From: Symsagittifera roscoffensis
Taxonomy: Eukaryota > Xenacoelomorpha > Acoela > Convolutidae
Direction of reading: 5' to 3'
DNA: 64,000 nt
NCBI RefSeq assembly: GCF_963678635.1
Contig: NC_087066.1
Location: forward strand, 40,571,223-40,635,222
Of the stretch, positions 27,101 to 41,248 are shown one piece after another (position 1 is the stretch's first letter; each line of letters opens with the position of its first letter). The notes below the pieces were generated by a model. It was given only the letters and a program-made list of their open reading frames with translations, was not told the origin of the DNA and ran no database searches. A program made the position numbers and the translations under genes.

Positions 27101-30100
27101 GGCTGTTTTCGTCAGTACTCCCCTCTTCTTTTTCCTCTCGCACCTGATTAGTGGGTTGTGTGTACCTTGAATGTTTTCTTTGATGATTGAAACTTGTGTC
27201 ACTTTTATTCTGTGTTTTGAATAGCTGCTATCATCAGTTATCCCCTCTTCTTTCTCCTCCCAACACTGATTAGTGGATGGTGTGTACCTTGAATGTTTTT
27301 CTTTGATGATTAAAACTTGTGTCACTTTTATTTTGTGTTTTGAATGGCTGTTTCCATCGGTACTCTACTCTTCTTTTTCCTCCCGCACCTGATTAGTGGG
27401 TGGTGTGTACCTTGAATGTTTTTCTTTGATGATTAAAACTTGTGTCTCTTTTGTTTTGTGTTTTGAATAGCTGCTTTTACCATTACTTCCCTCTTATTTT
27501 TCCTCCCACACCTGATTAGTGGGTTGTGTGACCTTGAATGTTTTTTTTGATGACTGAAACTTGTGTCACTTTTATTTTGTGTTTTGAATAGCTGCTATCA
27601 TCAGTTCTCCCCTCTTTTTTCTCCTCCCAACACTGATTAAGGGGTGGTGTGTAGCTTGAATGTTTTTCTTTGATGATTGAAACTTGTGTCATTTTTATTT
27701 TGTGTTTTGAATGGCTGTTTTCATCGGTACTCTCCTCTTCTTTTTCCTCCCTCACTTGATTAGTGGGTGGTGCGTACCTTTGATGATTAAAACTTGTGTC
27801 ACTTTTAGTTTGTGTTTTGAATAGCTGCTTTCATCAGTACTCCCCTCTTCTTTCTCCTCCCACACCTGATTAGTGGATGGTGTGTACCTTGAATGCTTTT
27901 CTTTGATGATTTAAACTTGTGTCACTCTTTTTTTTGTGTTTTGAATAGCTGCTTACATCAGTACTTCCCTCTTCTTTTTCCTGCCAACCTTGATTGGTGG
28001 GTGGAGTGTACCTCGAATTTTTTTCTTTGATGATTGAAACTTGTGTCCTTCTTTTTTTGTGTTTTGAATAGCTGCTTTCATCAGTACTCCCCTCTTCTTT
28101 TTCCTGCCACACCTGATTAGTTGGTGGTGTGTACCTTGAATGTTTTTCTTTGATGATTGAAACTTGTGTCACTTTTATTTTGTGTTTTGAATAGCTGCTT
28201 ACATCAGTACTTCCCTCTTCTTTTTCCTGCCAACCTTGATTGGTGGGTGGAGTGTACCTCGAATTTTTTTCTTTGATGATTGAAACTTGTGTCCTTCTTT
28301 TTTTGTGTTTTGAATAGCTGCTTTCATCAGTACTCCCCTCTTCTTTTTCCTCCCACACCTGATTAGTGGATGGTGTGTACCTTGAATGCTTTTCTTTGAT
28401 GATTTAAACTTGTGTCACTCTTTTTTTTTGTGTTTTGAATAGCTGCTTACATCAGTACTTCCCTCTTCTTTTTCCTACCAACCTTGATTGGTGGGTGGAG
28501 TGTACCTCGAATTTTTTTCTTTGATGATTGAAACTTGTGTCCTTCTTTTTTTGTGTTTTGAATAGCTGCTTTCATCAGTACTCCCCTCTTCTTTTTCCTC
28601 TCGCACCTGATTAGTGGGTTGTGTGTACCTTGAATGTTTTCTTCGATGATTGAAACTTGTGTCACTTTTATTTTGTGTTTTGAATAGCTGCTATCATCAG
28701 TTATCCCCTCTTCTTTCTCCTCCCAACACTGATTAGTGGATGGTGTATACCTTGAATATTTTTCTTTGATGATTGAAACTTGTGTCACTTTTATTTTGTG
28801 TTTTGAATGGCTGTTTTCATCAGTACTCCCCTCTTCTTTTCCCTCTCGCACCTGATTAGTGGGTTGTGTGTACCTTGAATGTTTTCTTTGATGATTGAAA
28901 CTTGTGTCACTTTTATTTTGTGTTTTGAATAGCTGCTATCATCAGTTATCCCCTCTTCTTTCTCCTCCCAACACTGATTAGTGGATGGTGTGTACCTTGA
29001 ATGTTTTTCTTTGATGATTAAAACGTGTGTCACTTTTATTTTGTATTTTGAATGGCTGTTTTCATCGGTACTCTCCTCTTCTTTTTCCTCTCGCACCTGA
29101 TTAGTGGGTTGTGTGTACCTTGAATGTTTTCTTTGATGATTGAATATTGTGTCACTTTTATTTTGTGTTTTGAATAGCTGTTTTCGTCAGTACTCCCCTC
29201 TTCTTTTTCCTCTCGCACCTGATTAGGGGGTTGTGTGTACCTTGAATGTTTTCTTTGATGATTGAAACTTGTGTCACTTTTATTTTGGGTTTTGAATAGC
29301 TGCTATCATCAGTTATCCCCTCTTCTTTCTCCTCCCAACACTGATTAGTTGGTGGTGTGTACCTTGAATGTTTTTCTTTGATGATTGAAACTTGTGTCAC
29401 TTTTATTTTGTGTTTTGAATGGCTGTTTTCGTCAGTACTCCCCTCTTCTTTTTCCTCTCGCACCTGATTAGTGGGTTGTGTGTACCTTGAATGTTTTCTT
29501 TGATGATTGAAACTTGTGTCACTTTTATTTTGTGTTTTGAATAGCTGCTATCATCAGTTATCCCCTCTTCTTTCTCCTCCCAACACTGATTAGTGGATGG
29601 TGTGTACCTTGAATGTTTTTCTTTGATGATTAAAACTTGTGTCACTTTTATTTTGTGTTTTGAATGGCTGTTTCCATCGGTACTCTACTCTTCTTTTTCC
29701 TCCCGCACCTAATTAGTGGGTGGTGTTTACCTTGAATGTTTTTCTTTGATGATTAAAACTTGTGTCTCTTTTGTTTTGTGTTTTGAATAGCTGCTTTTAC
29801 CATTACTTCCCTCTTATTTTTCCTCCCACACCTGATTAGTGGGTTGTGTGACCTTGAATGTTTTTTTTTGATGACTGAAACTTGTGTCACTTTTATTTTG
29901 TGTTTTGAATAGCTGCTATCATCAGTTCTCCCCTCTTTTTCTCCTCCCAACACTGATTAAGGGGTGGTGTGTAGCTTGAATGTTTTTCTTTGATGATTGA
30001 AACTTGTGTCATTTTTATTTTGTGTTTTGAATGGCTGTTTTCATCAGTACTCCCCTCTTCTTTTTCCTCCCGCACCTGATTAGTGGGTGGTGTGTACCTT

Positions 30101-31440
30101 GAATGTTTTTCTTTGATGATTAAAACTTGTGTCTCTTTTGTTTTGTGTTTTGAATAGCTGCTTTTACCATTACTTCCCTCTTATTTTTCCTCCCACACCT
30201 GATTAGTGGGTGGTGTGTACCTTGAATGTTTTTTTTTGATGACTGAAACTTGTGTCACTTTTATTTTGTGTTTTGAATAGCTGCTATCATCAGTTATCCC
30301 CTCTTCTTTCTCCTCCCAACACTGATTAGTGGATGGTGTGTACCTTGAATGTTTTTCTTTGATGATTAAAACTTGTGTCACTTTTATTTTGTGTTTTGAA
30401 TGGCTGTTTTCATCGGTACTCTACTCTTCTTTTTCCTCCCGCACCTGATTAGTGGGTGGTGTGTACCTTGAATGTTTTTCTTTGACGATTAAAACTTGTG
30501 TCTCTTTTGTTTTGTGTTTTGAATAGCTGCTTTTACCATTACTTCCCTCTTATTTTTCCTCCCACACCTGATTAGTGGGTTGTGTGTACCTTGAATGTTT
30601 TTTTTTGATGACTGAAACTTGTGTCACTTTTATTTTGTGTTTTGAATAGCTGCTATCATCAGTTATCCCCTCTTCTTTCTCCTCCCAACACTGATTAGTG
30701 GATGGTGTGTACCTTGAATGTTTTTCTTTGATGATTAAAACGTGTGTCACTTTTATTTTGTATTTTGAATGGCTGTTTTCATCGGTACTCTCCTCTTCTT
30801 TTTCCTCCCACACCTGATTAGTTGGTGGTGTGTACCTTGAATGTTTTTCTTTGATGATTGAAACTTGTGTCACTTTTATTTTGTGTTTTGAATGGCTGTT
30901 TTCGTCAGTACTCCCCTCTTCTTTTTCCTCTCGCACCTGATTAGTGGGTTGTGTGTACTTTGAATGTTTTCTTTGATGATTGAAACTTGTGTCACTTTTA
31001 TTTTGTGTTTTGAATAGCTGCTATCATCAGTTATCCCCTCTTCTTTCTCCTCCCAACACTGATTAGTGGATGGTGTGTACCTTGAATGTTTTTCTTTGAT
31101 GATTAAAACTTGTGTCACTTTTATTTTGTGTTTTGAATGGCTGTTTTCATCGGTACTCTACTCTTCTTTTTCCTGCCGCACCTGATTAGTGGGTGGTGTG
31201 TACCTTGAATGTTTTTCTTTGATGGTTAAAACTTGTGTCACTTTTATTTTGTGTTTTGAATGGCTGTTTTCGTCAGTACTCCCCTCTTCTTTTTCCTCCC
31301 ACACCTGATTAGTGGGTTGTGTGTACCTTGAATTTTTTTTTTTGATGACTGAAACTTGTGTCACTTTTATTTTGTGTTTTGAATAGCTGCTATCATCAGT
31401 TCTCCCCTCTTCTTTCTCCTCTCAACCCTGATTAGTGGAC
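24200..31440. repeat. Higher-order repeat block with alternating 2- and 3-monomer spacing (~613-bp super-unit) and a 2.9-kb copy
   Basis: The variant AGTTATCCCCTCTTC starts at 25041, 25766, 26011, 26378, 26623, 26991, 27236, 28699, 28944, 29311, 29556, 30292, 30661 and 31029. Spacings of about 245 and 367 alternate, making a ~613-bp five-monomer super-unit. Frames at 26,225-26,530 and 26,838-27,143 are identical in peptide and 613 apart. The segment from about 25,615 to 26,770 recurs 2,933 bases downstream (28,548-29,700): four successive ORFs keep this exact offset. Low divergence suggests that this is one of the youngest parts of the array. Minus-strand ORFs typically begin MREEKEEG and end after a shift into the AAIQNTK frame. 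Confidence 0.9.
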
Positions 31441-33430
31441 GGTGTGTACCTTGAATGTTTTTCTTTGATGATCGAAACTTGTGTTACTCACATTTAGCGT
31501 TTTGAATAGCTGCTTTCATCATTACTCCCCTCTTGTTTTCCTCCCACACCTGATCAGTTCGTGGTGTGTACCTTGAATGTTTTTCTTTGATGATTGAAAC
31601 TTGCGTCTCTTTTATTTTGTGTTTTGAATGGCTGCTTCCATCATTACTCCCCCCTTCTTTCTCCTCTCAACCCTGATTAGTGGGTGGTGTAAACCTTGAA
31701 AGTTTTTCTTTGATGATTGAAACTTGCGTCTCTTTTATTTTGTGTTTTGAATGGCTGCTTCCATCATTACTCCCCTCTCCTTTCTCCTCTCAATAACTGC
31801 TTTCATCAGTACTTCCCTCTTCTTTTTCCTGTCAACCTTGATTAGTGGGTGGAGCGTACATTGAACGTTTTTCTTTGATAAATGAAATTTGTGTCACTCT
31901 TATTTTGTGTTTCAAAAAGCTGCTATCATCAGTACTCCCCTCTTCTTTCTCATCCCAACCCTGATTAGTGGTTGGTGTGTACCTTGAATGTTTTTCTTTG
32001 ATGATTGAAACCTGTGTCTCTTTTTTTTGTGTGTTGAATGTCTGCTTTCATCAGTACTCCCCTCTTCTTTCTCATCCCAACCCTGATTAGTGGACGGTGT
32101 GTACCTTGAATGTTTTTCTTTGATGATCGAAACTTGTGTTACTCACATTTAGCGTTTTGAATAGCTGCTTTCATCATTACTCCCCTCTTGTTTTCCTCCC
32201 ACACCTGATCAGTTCGTGGTGTGTACCTTGAATGTTTTTCTTTGATGATTGAAACTTGCGTCTCTTTTATTTTGTGTTTTGAATGGCTGCTTCCATCATT
32301 ACTCCCCCCTTCTTTCTCCTCTCAACCCTGATTAGTGGGTGGTGTAAACCTTGAAAGTTTTTCTTTGATGATTGAAACTTGCGTCTCTTTTATTTTGTGT
32401 TTTGAATGGCTGCTTCCATCATTACTCCCCTCTCCTTTCTCCTCTCAATAACTGCTTTCATCAGTACTTCCCTCTTCTTTTTCCTGTCAACCTTGATTAG
32501 TGGGTGGAGCGTACATTGAACGTTTTTCTTTGATAAATGAAATTTGTGTCACTCTTATTTTGTGTTTCAAAAAGCTGCTATCATCAGTACTCCCCTCTTC
32601 TTTCTCATCCCAACCCTGATTAGTGGATGGTGTGTACCTTGAATGTTTTTCTTTGATGGTTAAAACTTGTGTCACTTTTGTTTTGTGTTTTGAATAGCTG
32701 CTTTTACCATTACTTCCCTCTTATTTTTCCTCCCACACCTGATTAGTGGGTTGTGTGTACCTTGAATTTTTTTTTTTTGATGACTGAAACTTGTGTCACT
32801 TTTATTTTGTGTTTTGAATAGCTGCTATCATCAGTTCTCCCCTCTTCTTTCTCCTCTCAACCCTGATTAGTGGACGGTGTGTACCTTGAATGTTTTTCTT
32901 TGATGATCGAAACTTGTGTTACTCACATTTAGCGTTTTGAATAGCTGCTTTCATCATTACTCCCCTCTTGTTTTCCTCCCACACCTGATCAGTTCGTGGT
33001 GTGTACCTTGAATGTTTTTCTTTGATGATTGAAACTTGCGTCTCTTTTATTTTGTGTTTTGAATGGCTGCTTCCATCATTACTCCCCCCTTCTTTCTCCT
33101 CTCAACCCTGATTAGTGGGTGGTGTAAACCTTGAAAGTTTTTCTTTGATGATTGAAACTTGCGTCTCTTTTATTTTGTGTTTTGAATGGCTGCTTCCATC
33201 ATTACTCCCCTCTCCTTTCTCCTCTCAATAACTGCTTTCATCAGTACTTCCCTCTTCTTTTTCCTGTCAACCTTGATTAGTGGGTGGAGCGTACATTGAA
33301 CGTTTTTCTTTGATAAATGAAATTTGTGTCACTCTTATTTTGTGTTTCAAAAAGCTGCTATCATCAGTACTCCCCTCTTCTTTCTCATCCCAACCCTGAT
33401 TAGTGGTTGGTGTGTACCTTGAATGTTTTT
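31440..33430. repeat. Three near-identical array blocks 656 and 780 bp apart
   Basis: The variant GATGATCGAAACTTGTGTTA, followed by CTCACATTTAGCG, lies on lines starting near 31,445, 32,101 and 32,881. The ~520 bases after the second and third copies look identical base for base (32,101-32,620 and 32,881-33,400). Each block contains the same irregular fusion, CTCCTCTCAATAACTGCTTT, where part of a monomer is missing. The whole block, including its defect, was therefore copied. A related piece recurs near 34,440-34,690. Confidence 0.9.
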
Positions 33431-35600
33431 CTTTGATGATTGAAACCTGTGTCTCTTTTTTTTGTGTGTTGAATGTCTGCTTTCATCATTACTCCCCTCT
33501 TCTCTTTCCTCCCACACCTGTTTAGTGGATGATGTGTACCTTGAATGTTCTTCTTTGATGATTGAAACTTGTGTCTCTTTTATTTTGTGTTTTGAATGAC
33601 TGCTTTCATCATTACTCCCCTCTTCTTTTTCCTCCCACACCTGATTAGTGAGTGGTGTGTACCTGAATGTTTTTCTTTGATAATTGAATCTTGTGTCACT
33701 TATATTTTGTGTTTTGATTAGCTGTTATCATCAGTACTCCCCTCTTCTTTCTCCTCTCAACCCTGATTAGTGAGTGGTGAGTACCTTGAATGTTTTCTTT
33801 GATGATTGAAACCTGTCTCTCTTTTATTTTGTGTTTTGAATGGCTGCTTTCAAAATTACCCCCTCTTTTTTCCCCCCAACCCTGATTAGTGGGTGGTGTG
33901 TACCTTGAATGTTTTGCTTGATGTTTGAAACTTGTGTCACTCTTATTTTGTGTTTTGAATAGCTGCTTTCATCATTACTCCCCTCTTCTTTTTCCTCCCA
34001 CACCTGATTAGTGGTGTGTACCTTGAATGATTTTTTTGATGAGCGAAACTTGTGTCTCTTTTATTTTGTGTTTTGAATGGCTGCTTTCATCAGTACTCCC
34101 CCTTCTTTTTCCTCCCAACCCTGATTAGTGGGTTTTGTATACCTTGAAAAAGTTCCTTTGATGATTGAAACTTGTGTTACTCTCATTTTGGGTTTTGAAT
34201 AGCTGCTTTCATCAGTACTCACCTCTTCTTTTTCCTCCCAACCCTGATTAGTGGGTGGTGTGTACCTTGAATGTTTTTCACTGATAATTGAAACTTGTGT
34301 CTCTTTCATTTTGTTTTTTGAATGACTGCTTTCATCATTACTCCCCTATTTTTTTCCTCCCAACCCTGATTAGTGGGTGGTGTAAACCTTGAATGTTTTT
34401 CTTTGATGATTGAAACTTGCGTCTCTTTTATTTTGTGTTTTGAATGGCTGCTTCCATCATTACTCCCCTCTCCTTTCTCCTCTCAATAACCGCTTTCATC
34501 AGTACTTCCCTCTTCTTTTTCCTGTCAACCTTGATTAGTGGGTGGAGCGTACATTGAACGTTTTTCTTTGATAAATGAAATTTGTGTCACTCTTATTTTG
34601 TGTTTCAAAAAGCTGCTATCATCAGTACTCCCCTCTTCTTTCTCATCCCAACCCTGATTAGTGGTTGGTGTGTACTTTGAATGTTTTTCTTTGATGATTG
34701 AAACCTGTTCTCTTTTAATTTGTGTTTTGAATGGCTGCTTTCAGCATTACTCCCCTCTTCTTTTTCCTCCCACACACGGTAAGTGGATAGTGTGTACCTT
34801 GAATATTCTTCTTTGATGATTTTAATTTGTGTCTCTTTTAATTTGTGTTTCAAAAAGCTGCTATCATCAGTACTCCATTCTTCTTTCTCCTTCCAACCCT
34901 GATTAGTGGGTGATGTGTACCTTGAATGTTTTTCTTTGATGATTGAAACCTGTGTCTCTTTTTTTTGTGTGTTGAATGTCTGCTTTCATCATTACTCCCC
35001 TCTTCTCTTTCCTCCCACACCTGTTTAGTGGATGATGTGTACCTTGAATGTTCTTCTTTGATGATTGAAACTTGTGTCTCTTTTATTTTGTGTTTTGAAT
35101 GACTGCTTTCATCATTACTCCCCTCTTCTTTTTCCTCCCACACCTGATTAGTGAGTGGTGTGTACCTGAATGTTTTTCTTTGATAATTGAATCTTGTGTC
35201 ACTTATATTTTGTGTTTTGATTAGCTGTTATCATCAGTACTCCCCTCTTCTTTCTCCTCTCAACCCTGATTAGTGAGTGGTGAGTACCTTGAATGTTTTC
35301 TTTGATGATTGAAACCTGTGTCCATTTTATTTTGTGTTTTGAATGGCTGCTTTCAAAATTACCCCCTCTTTTTTTCCTCCCAACCCTGATTAGTGGGTGG
35401 TGTGTACCTTGAATGTTTTGTTTGATGTTTGAAACTTGTGTCACTCTTATTTTGTGTTTTGAATAGCTGCTTTCATCATTACTCCCCTCTTCTTTTTCCT
35501 CCCACACCTGATTAGTGGGTGGTGTGTACCTTGAATGATTTTTTTGATGAGCGAAACTTGTGTCTCTTTTATTTTGTGTTTTGAATGGCTGCTTTCATCA
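33347..35600. repeat. Array segment duplicated at about 1,503 bp
   Basis: The minus-strand frame at 33,347-33,640 (97 aa) and that at 34,850-35,143 (97 aa) are nearly the same peptide, offset 1,503. The downstream variants also match: TTTGATGAGCGAAACTTGTG occurs near 34,040 and 35,547, and GAAAAAGTTCCTTTGATG near 34,146 and 35,654. These offsets are close to twelve monomers. Edges are approximate. Confidence 0.75.
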
Positions 35601-35799
35601 GTACTCCCCCTTCTTTTTCCTCCCAACCCTGATTAGTGGGTTTTGTATACCTTGAAAAAGTTCCTTTGATGATTGAAACTTGTGTTACTCTCATTTTGGG
35701 TTTTGAATAGCTGCTTTCATCAGTACTCACCTCTTCTTTTTCCTCCCAACCCTGATTAGTGGGTGGTGTGTACCTTGAATGTTTTTCACTGATAATTGA

Positions 35800-37560
35800 A
35801 ACTTGTGTCTCTTTCATTTTGTTTTTTGAATGACTGCTTTCATCATTACTCCCATCTTGTTTTTCCTCCCACACCTGATTAATGGGTGGTGTGTAACTTG
35901 AATGTTCTTCTTTGATGATTGAAACTTGTGTCTCTTTTGTTTTGTGTTTTGAATGGCTGCTTTCATCATTACTCCCCTCTTTTTTTTCCTCACACACTGG
36001 TTAGTAGATGTTGTGTACCTTGAATGATTTTCTTTGATAATTGAAAATTGTTTCTTTTTTATTTTGTGTTTTGAATGGCTGCTTTCATCAGTACTCCTCT
36101 CTTCTTTTCCTCCCACACCTGATTAGTGAGTGGTGTGTACCTTGAAAGTTTTTGTTCGATGATTGAAACTTGTGTCATTCTAATTTGTGTTTTGAATAGC
36201 TGCTTTCACCAGTACTCCACTCTTTTTTTTTCCTGCCAACCCTGATTAGTGGGTGGTGTGTACCTTGAATATTTTTCTTAGATGATTGAACCTTGTGTCA
36301 CTCTTATTTTGTGTTTTGAATGGCTGCTTTCATCAGTACTCCACTCTTCTTTTTCCTCCCACACCTGATTAGTTGGTGGTGTGTACCTTGAATGTTTTTC
36401 ACTGATAATTGAAACTTGTGTCTCTTTCATTTTGTTTTTTGAATGACTGCTTTCATCATTACTCCCATCTTGTTTTTCCTCCCAACCCTGATTAGTGGGT
36501 GGTGTGTACCTTGAATGTTCTTCTTTGATGATTGAAACTTGTGTCTCTTTTGTTTTGTGTTTTGAATGGCTGCTTTCATCATTACTCCCCTCTTTTTTTT
36601 CCTCACACACTGGTTAGTAGATGTTGTGTACCTTGAATGATTTTCTTTGATAATTGAAAATTGTTTCTTTTTTATTTTGTGTTTTGAATGGCTGATTTCA
36701 TCAGTACTCCTCTCTTCTTTTCCTCCCACACCTGATTAGTGAGTGGTGTGTACCTTGAAAGTTTTTGTTCGATGATTGAAACTTGTGTCATTCTAATTTG
36801 TGTTTTGAATAGCTGCTTTCACCAGTACTCCACTCTTTTTTTTCCTGCCAACCCTGATTAGTGGGTGGTGTGTACCTTGAATATTTTTCTTAGATGATTG
36901 AACCTTGTGTCACTCTTATTTTGTGTTTTGAATGGCTGCTTTCATCAGTACTCCACTCTTCTTTTTCCTCCCACACCTGATTAGTTGGTGGTGTGTACCT
37001 TGAATGTTTTTCACTGATAATTGAAACTTGTGTCTCTTTCATTTTGTTTTTTGAATGACTGCTTTCATCATTACTCCCATCTTGTTTTTCCTCCCAACCC
37101 TGATTAGTGGGTGGTGTGTACCTTTAATGTTCTTCTTTGATGATTGAAACTTGTGTCTCTTTTGTTTTGTGTTTTGAATGGCTGCTTTCATCATTACTCC
37201 CCTCTTTTTTTTCCTCACACACTGGTTAGTAGATGTTGTGTACCTTGAATGATTTTCTTTGATAATTGAAAATTGTTTCTTTTTTATTTTGTGTTTTGAA
37301 TGGCTGCTTTCATCAGTACTCCTCTCTTCTTTTCCTCCCACACCTGATTAGTGAGTGGTGTGTACCTTGAAAGTTTTTGTTCGATGATTGAAACTTGTGT
37401 CATTCTAATTTGTGTTTTGAATAGCTGCTTTCACCAGTACTCCACTCTTTTTTTTTCCTGCCAACCCTGATTAGTGGGTGGTGTGTACCTTGAATATTTT
37501 TCTTAGATGATTGAACCTTGTGTCACTCTTATTTTGTGTTTTGAATGGCTGCTTTCATCA
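35800..37560. repeat. Three tandem ~613-bp (five-monomer) super-units
   Basis: Minus-strand frames at 35,814-36,116, 36,427-36,729 and 37,039-37,341 encode near-identical 100-residue peptides at offsets 613 and 612. Each block contains the diagnostic TTTGTTCGATGATTGAAAC, GTCATTCTAATTTGTG and CTCACACACTGGTTAGTAG variants in the same order. After the third copy the array changes to the AGTTATCCCC subtype also found in 25-31 kb (at about 37,680). Confidence 0.85.
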
Positions 37561-40500
37561 GTACTCCACTCTTCTTTTTCCTCCCACACCTGATTAGTTG
37601 GTGGTGTGTACCTTGAATGTTTTTCTTTGATGATTGAACCTTGTGTCACTCTTATTTTGTGTTTTGAATAGCTGCTATCATCAGTTATCCCCTCTTCTTT
37701 CTCCTCCCAACACTGATTAGTGGATGGTGTGTACCTTGAATGTTTTTCTTTGATGATTAAAACTTGTGTCAGTTTATTTTTGTGTTTTGAATGGCTGTTT
37801 TCATCGGTATTCTCCTCTTCTTTTTCCTCCCGCACCTGATTAGTGGGTGGTGTGTACCTTGAATGTTTTTCTTTGATGATTAAAACTTGTGTCTCTTTTA
37901 TTTTGTGTTTTGAATAGCTGCTTTTACCATTACTTCCCTCTTATTTTTCCTCCCACACCTGATTAGTGGGTTGTGTGTACCTTGAGTGTTTTTCTTTGAT
38001 GATTGAAACTTGTGTCATTTTTATTTTGTGTTTTGAATGGCTGTTTTCATCAGTACTCCCCTCTTCTTTTTCCTACCGCGCCTGATTAGTGCGTGGTGTG
38101 TATTTTGAATATTTTTCTTTGATGATTGAAACTTGTGTTACTCTCATTTTGTGTTTTGAATAGCTGCTTCTATCATTACTCCTCTCTTCTTTCTCCTCTC
38201 AACCCTGATTAGTGGACGGTGTGTACCTTGTATGTTTTTTTTGATGATCAAAACTTGTGTTACTCACATTTTGCGTTTTGAATAGCTGCTTTCATCATTA
38301 CTCCCCTCTTGTTTTTCCTCACCTACTGGTTAGTGGATGGTGTGTACCTTGAATGATTTTCTTTGATAATTGAAAATTGTGTCTTTTTTATTTTGTGTTT
38401 TGAATGGCTGCTTTCATCAGTACTCCTCTCTTCTTTTCCTCCCACACTGGTTACTGGATGGTGTGTACCTTGAATGATTTTCTTTGATAATTGAAAATTG
38501 TGTCTTTTTTATTTTGTGTTTTGAATGGCTGCTATCATCAGTTATCCCCTCTTCTTTCTCCTCCCAACACTGATTAGTGGACGGTGTGTACCTTGAATAG
38601 TTTTCTTTGATGATCGAAACTTGTGTTACTCACATTTTGCGTTTTGAATAGCTGCTTTCATCATTACTCCCCTCTTGTTTTTCCTCAGACACTGGTTAGT
38701 GGATGGTGTGTACCTTGAAAGTTTTTCACTGATGATTTGAACTTGTGTATCTTTTATTTTGTGTTTTGAATGGCTGCTCTCATCATTACTCCCCTCTTCT
38801 TTTTCCTCACACACTGGTTAGTGGATGGTGTGTACCTTGAATGATTTTCTTTGATAATTGAAAATTTCGTCTTTTTTATTTTGTGTTTTGAATGGCTGCT
38901 TTCATCAGTACTCCTCTCTTCTTTTCCTCCCTTACCTGATTAGTGGGTGGTGTGTACCTTGAAAGTTTTTGTTTGATGATTGAAACTTGTGTCATTCTAT
39001 TTTGTGTTTTGAATAGCTGCTTTCACCAGTACTCCCATCTTTTTTTTCCTGCCAACCCTGATTAGTGGGTGGTGTGTACCTTGAATATTATTCTTCGATG
39101 ATTGAACCTTGTGTCACCCTTATTTTGTGTTTTGAATGGCTGCTTTCATCAGTATTCCACTCTTCTTTTTCCTCCCACACCTGATTAGTTAGTGGTGTGT
39201 ACCTTGAATGTTTTTCTTTGATGATTGAAACTTGTGTCACTTTTATTTTGTGTTTTGAATGGCTGTTTTCATCAGTACTCCCCTCTTCTTTTTCCTCTCG
39301 CACTTGATTAGTGGGTTGTGTGTACCTTGAATGTTTTCTTTGATGATTGAAACTTGTGTCACTTTTAGTTTGTGTTTTGAATAGCTGCTATCATCAGTTA
39401 TCCCCTCTTTTTTCTCCTCCCAACACTGATTATCGGATGGTGTGTACCTTGAATGTTTTTCTTTGATGATTAAAACTTGGGTCACTTTTATTTTGTGTTT
39501 TGAATAGCTGCTTTTACCATTACTTCTCTCTTATTTTTCCTCCCACTCCTGATTATTGGGTTGTGTGTACCTTGAATGTTTTTCTTTGATGACTGAAACT
39601 TGTGTCGTTTTTATTTTGTGTTTTGAATAGCTGCTATCATCAGTTCTCCCCTCTTCTTTCTCCTCCCAACACTGATTAAGGGGTGGTGTGTACCTTGAAT
39701 GTTTTTCTTTGATGATTGAAACTTGTGTCATTTATATTGTGTTTGTTTTGAATGGCTGTTTTCAACAGTACTCCCCTCTTCTTTTTCCTCCCGCGCCTGA
39801 TTAGTGCGTGGTGTGTATTTTGAATGTTTTTCTTTGATGATTGAAACTTGTGTCATTTTTATTTTGTGTTTTGAATGGCTGTTTTCATCAGTACTCCCCT
39901 CTTCTTTCTCCTCTCAACCCTGATTAGTGGACGGTGTGTACCTTGAATGTTTTTCTTTGATGATCGAAACTTGTGTTACTCACATTTTGCGTTTTGAATA
40001 GCTGCTTTCATCATTACTCCCCTCTTGTTTTCCTCCCACACCTGATTAGTGCGTGGTGTTTACCTTGAATGTTTTTCTTTGATGATTGAAACTTGCGTCT
40101 TTTTTATTTTGTGTTTTGAATGGCTGCTTCCATCATTACTCCCCTCTTCCCTCTCCTCTCAACCCTGATTAGTGGGTGGTGTGTACCTTGAATGTTTTTC
40201 TTTGATGATCGAAACTTGTGTTACTCACAATTTGAGTTTTGAAAAGCTGCTTTCATCATTACTCCCCTCTGGTTTTCCTCCCACACTTGATTAGTGCGTG
40301 GTGTGTACCTTGAATGTTTTTCTTTGATGATTGAAACTTGCGTCTCTTTTATTTTGTGTTTTGAATGGCTGCTTCCATCATTACTCCCCTCTTCTTTCTC
40401 CTCGCAATAGCTGCTTTCATCAGTACTTCCCTCTTCTTTTTCCTGTCAACCTTGATTAGTGGGTGGAGCGCTCATTGAACGTTTTTCTTTGATAAATGAA

Positions 40501-41248
40501 ACTTGTGTCACTCTTATTTTGTGTTTCAAAAAGCTGCTATCATCAGTACTCCCCTCTTCTTTCTCCTCCCAACCCTGATTAGTGGTTGGTGTGTACCTTG
40601 AAGGTTTTTCTTTGATGATTGAAAGCTGTTCTCTTTTAATTTGTGTTTTGAATGGCTGCTTTCATCATTACCCCCCTCTTCTTTTTCCTCCCACACCTGA
40701 TAAATGGATAGTGTGTACCTTGAATATTCTTCTTTGATGATTGAAATTTGTGACTTTTTTATTTTGTGTTTCAAAAAGCTGTTATCATCAGTACTCCGCT
40801 CTTCTTTCTCCTCCCAACCCTGATTAGTGGGTGGTGTGTACCTTGAATGTTTTTCTTTGATGATTGAAACCTGTGTCTCTTTTTTTGTGTTTTGAATGTC
40901 TGCTTTCATCATTACTCCCCTCTTATCTATCCTCCCACGCCTGTTTAGTGGATGATGTGTACCTTGAATGTTCTTCTTTGATGATTGAAACTTGTGTCTC
41001 TTTTATTTTGTGTTTGGAATAGCTGCTTACATCATTACTCCCCTCTTCTTTTTCCTCCCACACCTGATTAGTGAGTGGTGTGTACCTTGAATGTTTTTCT
41101 TTGATAATTGAATCTTGTGTCACTTATATTTTGTGTTTTGATTAGCTGCTATCATCAGTACTTCCCTCTTCTTTCTCCTCCCAACCCTGATTAGTGGGTG
41201 GTGTTTACCTTGAATGTTTTTCTTTGATGATTGAAACCTGTCTCTCTT

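Noticed and set aside
24200-31440. Dozens of minus-strand ORFs of 60-160 aa as separate genes
   Set aside because: All are pieces of the same 41-residue repeat, interrupted at 122-bp monomers. Listing each would present one satellite as many genes.
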